A DNA stretch of 64,000 bases. Origin: Orobanche coerulescens (lineage: Eukaryota; Streptophyta; Magnoliopsida; Lamiales; Orobanchaceae). The first letter of the stretch is position 1, and the number at the start of each line of letters is the position of its first letter. Positions 57,733 to 64,000 of the stretch are shown here, piece by piece. Where the stretch lies: contig CM065815.1 of NCBI GenBank assembly GCA_033398695.1, forward strand, positions 102,204,501 through 102,268,500, in the 5' to 3' direction. Below the pieces are notes generated by a model. That model saw only the letters and a list, made by a program, of their open reading frames with translations. It ran no database searches and was not told where the DNA came from. The translations under genes and the position numbers were made by a program.

Positions 57733-58073
57733 TAAGCGGTATCGGAGCCCAAGGTCATCTCCTTGGGCGATCAACTATATTCACCGAAGTTTTTTTGTTG
57801 AAGTATTTAGTCACCTTCTTGGGTTGTTCTTCACGGTTAGAAGAATTTTCGCATAACATTGGCAGATTAGCGCAGTCGGAAGAAAACAAAGTTTCCCGTG
57901 GATTCGACCGTTGGATCATCACGAAATTTTGACAAAGGTAAGCCAACTCATTGAACTACAGTCTGAACGGTGGAGATCAGATTCTTTGATCATCTTCTTG
58001 GTTCATTCTTCACGGATTTCTTGGAAAATTTTCTGTCCGATTTCTTATCAAGAACTATCTCTTGATTCTTGTT
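57733..58073 (+). promoter_or_regulatory. Element L leader: primer site and hairpin
   Basis: GCGGTATCGGAGCC starts 4 bases after the LTR and resembles an initiator-Met primer site. It overlaps a perfect 8-bp stem: GCCCAAGG (57747-57754) and CCTTGGGC (57761-57768) with a 6-base loop. About 300 bp of leader follow with no coding frame, up to the ATG at 58074. Confidence 0.65.
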
Positions 58074-58400
58074 ATGGATTTCTCCGAGCTCGATTTCTTG
58101 ATGAAACTCCGTGACGCACTAAACGGCTTACCGGAGCAACGTATGCAAGAAAGACGCATAGACGATGCCAACGATATTGATTTCTTGGCCAAATTCCGCA
58201 AAGATACCTAATTTCACGGAGATAGTAATCCAAATGCGTGCATAGATTGGCTTCGTGTTTGTGAGGAGCACTCGGACTTCAAGGCTGCCCGATCAACCGC
58301 CGCGTTTCACCGGGTGACAAAGCGCCTCCGCAGAGCGCCGCCTGCCCGGTGGCAAAAATTGAAACAAATTCTGCTTCACAACAACGTAAGCCTAAAATCC
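58074..58400 (+). pseudogene. gag: Element L Gag N-terminal remnant
   Basis: Opens MDFSELDFLMKLRDALNGLP at the position of MAFTDEEVAQLRDVLRGLP in the autonomous copies. LRDALNGLPEQRMQERR aligns with LRDVLRGLPEPRIQARR. A TAA at 58209 interrupts it. Beyond it, NPNACIDWLRVCEEHSDFK aligns loosely with TDPEVYLEWERKIERMFEF. RLRRAPPARWQKLK corresponds to the [12 protein letters not shown] region. The frame then moves into that of the acidic ORF near 58380. It is diverged well beyond the A-M family, so L separated long ago even though this copy is young. Confidence 0.7.
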
Positions 58401-59161
58401 AAGATTGGCTTAAATTCAAAAAATATTTCAATCGAAGGTTCAAATCCCCATCTTACCACCAATCCTTCGACGCCCCGCCACCGACATTCGATCTAAGGTC
58501 TTCCTCCATCAAGGAATTCCCAACGGAATTTTTTTTCGATGAAGACAATGTCCCTACAGTCATTTTCAATGAAGTAGACGAGACAGAGTTTTCAACGGAG
58601 CAATACAATGAAGAAAGTGAGTTGAGCCAAGTTTCCATAATTGACGAACTTGGAACTTGCTATTACGAGCATGAACCAATCAGTTGTGTTGGTCAAATTG
58701 ACCAAAACGGAATTGATGAGTCGAAGGAATTATTCACACAAATGGAACCTTTTAAAGTTGTGGAAGACAAAATTGAGCTTGGTACTAAAATTGACCGGTT
58801 AGAAGAAAACGACAATTTTGGGCCTAAATTTCATATCGACTCAGTTTCTGGTGATGGACTTATGGTCTTGGATGATTACCAAATTGAGGTTAGTAAATTA
58901 TTTTGTGATGGGCCATTATTCGGGGAGCCCAATAATTTTGAAACGGAGAGTTGGTCGGATTATGAAGGGCCACCGGTCTTTGATACAGAATCAATTGATG
59001 AAGAGGAATCCGTAATAAATCCTATGGTTCCCACCGTAATAAATTCTGTGTTTTCCATTTTTGATGATGAACCCGAGAAATCAGTGTTTCCAATTCTGGA
59101 GGAGGAACCCGATGTGGAGTTAACTGCAAGGCCCCATTTCGTATATCCACTCATGTCATGA
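58349..59161 (+). CDS. Element L acidic ORF, function unknown
   Basis: An 813-bp open frame; it begins at a GTG, and I see no upstream in-frame ATG, so translation probably depends on the Gag frame upstream or the start is lost. The first 40 or so residues (KIQDWLKFKKYFNRRF) look like the continuing Gag. The remaining 220 are very rich in Asp, Glu, Phe and Ser, with repeated short clusters such as EFFFDEDN, VIFNEVDETEF, PPVFDTESIDEEES and FSIFDDEPEKS. There is no zinc knuckle, protease, RT, membrane segment or signal peptide. It sits where protease to integrase should be. I do not recognise the family. Intactness over 270 codons beside a stop-containing Gag is notable. Confidence 0.6.
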   Translation: MAKIETNSASQQRKPKIQDWLKFKKYFNRRFKSPSYHQSFDAPPPTFDLRSSSIKEFPTEFFFDEDNVPTVIFNEVDETEFSTEQYNEESELSQVSIIDELGTCYYEHEPISCVGQIDQNGIDESKELFTQMEPFKVVEDKIELGTKIDRLEENDNFGPKFHIDSVSGDGLMVLDDYQIEVSKLFCDGPLFGEPNNFETESWSDYEGPPVFDTESIDEEESVINPMVPTVINSVFSIFDDEPEKSVFPILEEEPDVELTARPHFVYPLMS

Positions 59162-59383
59162 TATCGGTATTACCTGGCGGAGTAATTATTATTATTTTAT
59201 TAATAATGATAGTTATTTTGTTGGTGATTCTCGAGGGGGCCCCACTACCTATCGTCTCAAGATTTTGGGCCATGTACGCACTGCGGACATCTTCGAGATC
59301 AAATACTTAGAGGCTTTAGTCAATTATCTTGGTGACGAAGGGAGTTCGGAATTGAGGACAATTCCCTTTAAAGAGGGAGGGAA
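59162..59383 (+). pseudogene. pol: Element L integrase C-terminal remnant and purine tract
   Basis: After an AT-rich stretch, a frame reads TTYRLKILGHVRTADIFEIK, then ALVNYLGDEGSSELRTIPFK, EGGND. It matches the pattern of the autonomous end (VHATFNVGDLSPYLDDDG, ELRSIPFKEGGND). The purine tract AAAGAGGGAGGGAA occupies 59370-59383. In the LTR the tail is replaced by the duplicated unit and stops at TAG 59457; a relic VIGLGIT is readable in another frame. Confidence 0.7.
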
Positions 59384-59955
59384 TGATACGAAAACAACTA
59401 TTCCGAATAATGATACGAAAATGACTATTCCGAATGAAGAAGATTGGAATGCATTTTAGTGATCGGACTCGGAATAACGTAGACGTGTCGACATGCATAC
59501 GTAGTATGCACCATGCATACTAAAGTCATGAATTGCATTCGGCCACCCAAAGATTCCTCCCACCATTCGCATGCTTGTATTCGGACGATCCAGGAGACAT
59601 CATGAAAGATATCATGAACAAAATCATAAAAGATATCATATCTTTGTCAAAGACCATCACAAAGATTCCACAAACACATCACAAATCGGCCATATTATAC
59701 TTTGAGGGAGACTTTCATCAAGTATCTTCTTCATGTCACCATCACCTAATAAAACCAAGATTCACCATATTTCTCCTTCCCCACAAAATCGATCCAAAGC
59801 TTAAGATTTGATGAAGACTTTCATCAAATATCTTCTTCATGTCACCATCACCATAATACTTCCAAATGAAGACATTTCTCCCATCATAATACAAAACGTA
59901 AGAAACAAGATTGGAAGAAGACTTTCCTCAAAACTTTCCTTCATGTCATTGTCCC
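59384..59955 (+). repeat. Element L 3' LTR, upstream part
   Basis: Identical to 56517-57088 except one base. Interrupted by M, whose left duplication copy is GTCCC at 59951-59955. The rest of this LTR is beyond the window. Confidence 0.93.
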
Positions 59956-60857
59956 TGATACGATATCTAATATTCCAGTCGAAGAAACTCCGATAAAAAT
60001 CGACATCCATGATGATGCAAATTCGCACGGCCATGCATCGTTATACTTAGGAGAAAATGTTAAACGTATTGGAGTTACGTTGTTAATCGGAATCGGAGTA
60101 ACGTAGAATTCGACGACGGATCGGTCCGAAAGCATGGAGATCGGCCGAAACATGCTTGAAAGGGACACTTTGTCTTCATATCTTTCACAAAATAAATGAA
60201 GATCACCTCCTTCCCCACCATGACACAAACGGCCGAAGCTTGTAGATGGAGTGAAGACTTTCTTCTTCATGTCACCATCAAGATATCTTCATCAAATCAA
60301 CACCAAATTCCCCTAAGTTCGGCCGATTGGAAGCAAGTGCAAGGGAGGATATTTTGTTCTACTTCATGTCACCATCAAAGACCAAAGATTGCTTCATGTC
60401 CCTTTCACCTAATAACACCAAGAGACTTGATATCTCATCCTTGGATTCTCGGCCGAAATGATGTTGCTAGGAAGTTCGTTTTTTCGTTTTGTTGTATTTT
60501 CTTTCGGTTATAAACTACTATATATAGTAGTGTTCGTTGTATTTGTAAATCATCGAGAATCATAATAAACATTGTATTTCCTTTGAAATATATGTTGAAC
60601 GAGTTCGACAAACTTTAGTTATTATTTCGACGAGTCTCGAGATTTTAACTTGATCAATTCTCAAAAGGTCTTGGGAAGAGATTACCCTTTTATCGAGTTA
60701 TAGGTCTAGTTCGATAAAAACACACCAAACTCCGTACATCATACTATATCACGGCCGAATCCCATTAAATTCGTCCATCACCTTTGTAAATTTTGATCCA
60801 TATTGTAAACTTGTTAATCTTCCGTTGTGTTTATACGCATTACTTACGTAAGTATCA
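59956..60857 (+). repeat. Element M 5' LTR
   Basis: 902 bp, A/J type, starting TGATACGATATC; the end is altered (GTAAGTATCA in place of GTAATTCGTATCA). TATA palindrome at about 60516. The primer site reads TGGTATCGTAGAC, following TAAG. Confidence 0.93.
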
Positions 60858-60906
60858 TAAGTGGTATCGTAGACATTTGTCTCACGCTTCGACATCACTG
60901 AAGAAG

Positions 60907-63900
60907 ATGGCATTCACCGATGAAGAAGTAGCACAACTACGTGACGTTCTTCGTGGCTTGCCGGAGCCCAGAATCCATGCACGACGAGGACATGACACCA
61001 TGCATGCACCACGACATGCGGATGAATACAAGACCAGCGAACTTCCGGAGTTCGTAGGCGGCACCGATCCTGAGGTTTATTTGGAGTGGGAAAGAAAAAT
61101 TGAACGAATGTTTGAGTTCAAGGAACTCAATGACGAGGTACGTTGCAAGTACGCGATTCTCAAACTTGGAAAGGGAGCTTCCCTTTGGTTTGAGCGAATA
61201 AAGACGCAAAGAAGTCGTGCCGGAAAAGAGAAGATACGTTCGTGGGATTCCCTAAAAAGGAAACTACGAAAAAGATATGTTCCGGCTACACACAAGCTAA
61301 GTCTGTACCGAAAAATTTCTGACCTCACGCAAGGAAAGCTAAGTGTCGAGGAGTACATCGAGGAGTTCGAAAACTTATCCTTGATGGGAGAACTTGAAGA
61401 AAGCGAAGAATTGCGCATGTCCCGTTTCCTACGAGGTTTGAACAAAAATATTGCTAATTCCGTAGAACTCTACCCCTATTCCGACTTCGATACGTTATGC
61501 GGGCTTTGCATAAAGTTGGAAAATCAAAACAAAACAAAACTCTCTAAACCCGAATTCCCACCTAAATACGGAAATACCAACTTTGGCGCGAGTTCTAGCT
61601 CGTTTCCAAAACCTGTCACCACAAGCCACCACATTACCCTTCCAAAACTCCTATCACCCCAAAAGAAACAAGCCTATCTAAAGTCCTGTTTCAAATGTCA
61701 AGGATTTGGACACTATCAAAGTGCTTGTCCAAATCGGAGGATTGTAACGTTGCGAGAAGCCATAGCCGCCGAGAGGAATTACTAGCCGAAGAAGAAAGAG
61801 TTGGAGACGTTTTTAACTTAGAAGGCGACGAAGAAGAAGAATGCGAGGCATACGATGCCCCGAACTATGACACGAACCTTGTCCTTCGCATGTTACAAGC
61901 GAAGGCCGCCCCAAGTGACGAAGAACAACGGGACCAAATCTTCCACACGAAGTGTCGTGTCGGAGAGAAATGGTGTAGCTTGATCATTGACGGTGGAAGT
62001 TGTACAAACGTGGCATCAAGCGAGATGGTCTCAAAACTCGGCTTGATCACCACGGCCCATCCTAAGCCGTATGCACTCCATTGGCTCGATGATGGAAACA
62101 AGGTGAAAGTATCAAGGCAAGTGAAGGTCGGACTCACCATGGGTTCGTATGGCGATGATATTACATGCGATGTACTACCGATGGACGCATGTCACGTGTT
62201 ATTAGGAAGACCTTGGTTATTTGATCAGGACGTACTACATCGAGGGAGGAGTAATGAGTATGAGTTACGTGACAAAGGTAAAAAAATTGTTCTTAAACCT
62301 ATGTCACCTCAAGCTATCCGGACGATGAGTTCGAAAAAAGTCGAAGGACCGAAGCTTACGATGTTTGCAAACGAGAAAGAAGTCGAGCACGCCATTGACG
62401 ATGGCGAGCGTGTTTATTTGATGATGATCAAAGAGGTCCGAAATCTTGCCACCAAATCGCAACATGAAGAAGAGATAGACGTTTTATTACACGAGTTTTG
62501 GACGTATTTCAAGACTTGCCGGTAGGATTACCACCTATCCGCGGGATTGAACACCAGATTGATCTTATACCAGGAGCTCCATTACCGAACAAAGCGGCGT
62601 ATCGTTGTAATCCCGAAGAGACCAAAGAACTACAACGACAAATTGATGAACTCATGAATCACGGATATGTCCGAGAAAGTTTAAGTCCGTGTGCGGTTCC
62701 AGTTCTACTTGTGCCAAAAAAAGACGGAACATGGCGAATGTGTATTGACAGTAGAGCCGTGAATAACATCACCGTCAAGTATCGGTTTCCCATCCCGAGA
62801 CTAGACGACATGCTGGACGAGTTACATGGCTCGGTTATATTTTCCAAAGTTGATTTACGGAGCGGATACCATCAAATCCGCATGCGAGAGGGAGACGAAT
62901 GGAAAACGGCGTTTAAAACAAAGAATGGACTTTACGAATGGGTTGTGATGCCATTCGGCCTCACCAATGCCCCGAGCACTTTTATGTGGTTGATGAACGA
63001 GGTTCTTAAACCTTTCTTGGGAAAGTTTGTTGTCGTGTACTTAGACGACATTTTGATCTACAGTCGGTCCGTAGAAGAACATCTCGAACATTTGCGGTAC
63101 GTGTTTGAGACGCTAAGAGAACAAAAACTTTATGGAAAACGGGAGAAGTGTACTTTCCTAGTCGAGAGTCTTGTCTTTCTCGGCTATGTTGTTTCGAAAG
63201 ACGGAGTTTCGGTCGACCAAGAGAAGATCGCGGCAATCAAGTCGTGGCCGACCCCAAAGACAATCACGGAGGTACGGTCATTTCATGGCCTCGCTTCTTT
63301 TTACCGACGATTCATACGGACTTCAAGACTATCTCCATCCGATCACGAGTGTCCAAAAGGGAACCTTTGCTTGGAACGAGACGGCCCAAAAGGCTTTTGA
63401 AAATTTAAAAGGAAAATTATGTGAAGCACCGATTTTGACGTTACCCGATTTTTCACAACCGTTTGAGGTAGAATGCGACGCTAGCGGAGTTGGAATCGGG
63501 GCAGTGCTTATTCAAAGAGGCCGTCCCATCGCCTATTTTTCGGAGAAGTTAAGTGGCGCCCGAGTAAATTATTGTACTTACGACAAGGAGTTCTATGCTA
63601 TCGTAAGAGCACTCGATCATTGGAGTCATTATCTGCGTTCGAAACATTTCGTGCTGCACTCGGATCACGAGTCGTTGAAATACATCAACGGACAAAGTAA
63701 GCTAAGCCCGAGGCATGCAAAATGGGTGGAATTTTTACAATCTTTTCACTTTTCATCCAAGTACAAAGACGGGAAGAGTAATGTAGTGGCGGATGCACTA
63801 TCGAGACGATATGCTTTACTGTCGATGCTAGATGTTCGTTTGTTGGGGTTCGAGACTTTGAAAGATCATTACAACGACGATTTGGACTTCGGGGAAATTT

Positions 63901-64000
63901 TTAACCGTTGTAAAACGGCCCCGTACGAGGAATTTGTTTTACAGGATGGCTTTCTTTTCAAGGGAAATAAATTATGTGTGCCGAGACATACAATTCGGGA
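60907..64000 (+). pseudogene. gag-pol: Element M gag-pol, 5' 70 percent
   Basis: From the ATG of MAFTDEEVAQLR. The Gag frame is open to about 61620, with one break region before the knuckle (61620-61690; the first cysteine reads [15 protein letters not shown]). A second break at about 61770 lies in the acidic linker. Protease [10 protein letters not shown] and linker are open at 61790-62500. After a shift near 62500, RT is open through YLDDILIYS to about 63330, then shifts into RNase H ([24 protein letters not shown]). The window ends within the integrase zinc motif (VPRHTIR). Fewer breaks than A, and it provides the reference reading for several A lesions. Confidence 0.9.

Larger units (their letters stand above)
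56517..59955 (+). mobile_element. Element L: non-autonomous gypsy-type element (3' LTR cut by M)
   Basis: 5' LTR 56517-57732, internal region of only 1651 bp (57733-59383) and 3' LTR 59384-59955, interrupted by M. The visible 572 bp of the 3' LTR differ from the 5' LTR at one base (59887 T, 57021 C), so it is very recent. It has a primer site and a perfect purine tract, but no protease, RT, RNase H or integrase core. The left duplication candidate is TGAAC at 56512-56516. The downstream LTR half, including palindrome and twin hairpins, is shared with the autonomous family, pointing to mobilisation by that family. Confidence 0.9.
59956..64000 (+). mobile_element. Element M: gypsy element, cut by the window edge
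   Basis: 5' LTR, leader and gag-pol as far as the integrase zinc region; the 3' part is outside. Nearly the same sequence as A, including unusual shared indels (for example CTCCATCCGATCACGAG at about 63334 and 3949). Confidence 0.94.

Noticed and set aside
57866..57910. tRNA-like A box (TAGCGCAGTCGG) and B-box-like ATTCGACC in the L leader
   Set aside because: Spacing is permissive, but the B box is imperfect, no cloverleaf can be folded and no T-run terminator follows; chance resemblance is likely.
58349..59161. Acidic ORF of element L as a captured host gene
   Set aside because: No ATG, intron trace or recognisable host domain; it lies between matching LTRs and starts with Gag-like residues. 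Kept as an unknown element ORF.
1..64000. CRISPR array, rRNA, envelope gene, or simple satellite array
   Set aside because: The repeats are dispersed LTRs and elements with duplications; no short spaced repeats, rRNA motifs or extra ORF between pol and the LTR were seen.

Overview
The window is a plant nuclear heterochromatin block made almost entirely of nested retrotransposons. I see no host gene, tRNA, rRNA or CRISPR. The plant assignment rests on three things. The Ty3/gypsy elements carry plant-type Gag-Pol with a single CCHC knuckle and an initiator-Met-like primer site. The L1-type LINEs have an endonuclease, a reverse transcriptase (RT), a zf-RVT-type zinc-binding region and a C-terminal RNase H. 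The decay of the oldest copy looks like cytosine deamination. The gypsy pol motifs ([32 protein letters not shown]) and a pol frame running about 50 codons into the 3' LTR resemble the chromovirus/CRM lineage, so a (peri)centromeric position is plausible but unproven.

Letters name the elements. Left stack: element B (oldest, +) occupies 1-587, 6610-8266 and 34039-35177. It is interrupted by A (588-6604, target duplication GGTTT) and by C (8267-34033, GAACG). C is interrupted by D (9863-15960, AGTCT) and by E (minus strand, 18403-31136, AGAAA). E is interrupted by LINE F (20292-26925, 16-bp duplication). Middle: after B comes an inverted repeat, an RT scrap (N) and a LINE called K (minus), present at 35560-35622 and 54387-55956. 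K is interrupted by H (minus, 35623-54381, GCAGG). H contains LINE I (minus, 40533-53156), which contains J (minus, 45196-51172, GGGCC). Right stack: K is cut by an LTR piece O (55957-56516), O by L (+, from 56517), and L's 3' LTR by M (+, 59956 to the window edge).

A, C, D, E, H, J and M are autonomous-type gag-pol elements of one family, with LTRs of about 900-940 bp that start TGATACGA and end TCGTATCA. L is a non-autonomous relative. It keeps the shared LTR U5 region, a primer site, a polypurine tract, a Gag N-terminal remnant and the end of integrase. Protease, RT, RNase H and most of integrase are replaced by an unfamiliar acidic reading frame. The natural reading is that L is copied in trans by a relative such as E, which retains a long uninterrupted Gag-protease-RT frame.

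The points most worth a second look are these. Two tandem hairpins sharing the loop (U/A)AGGUC lie in every complete LTR, and the second shows covariation. A Pol C-terminal tail is encoded inside the LTR and is conserved in peptide where the surrounding DNA is not. L has an acidic frame of unknown origin. Indels in the young copies concentrate at CGGCCG and CWG sites, which suggests base-calling error rather than biological decay.
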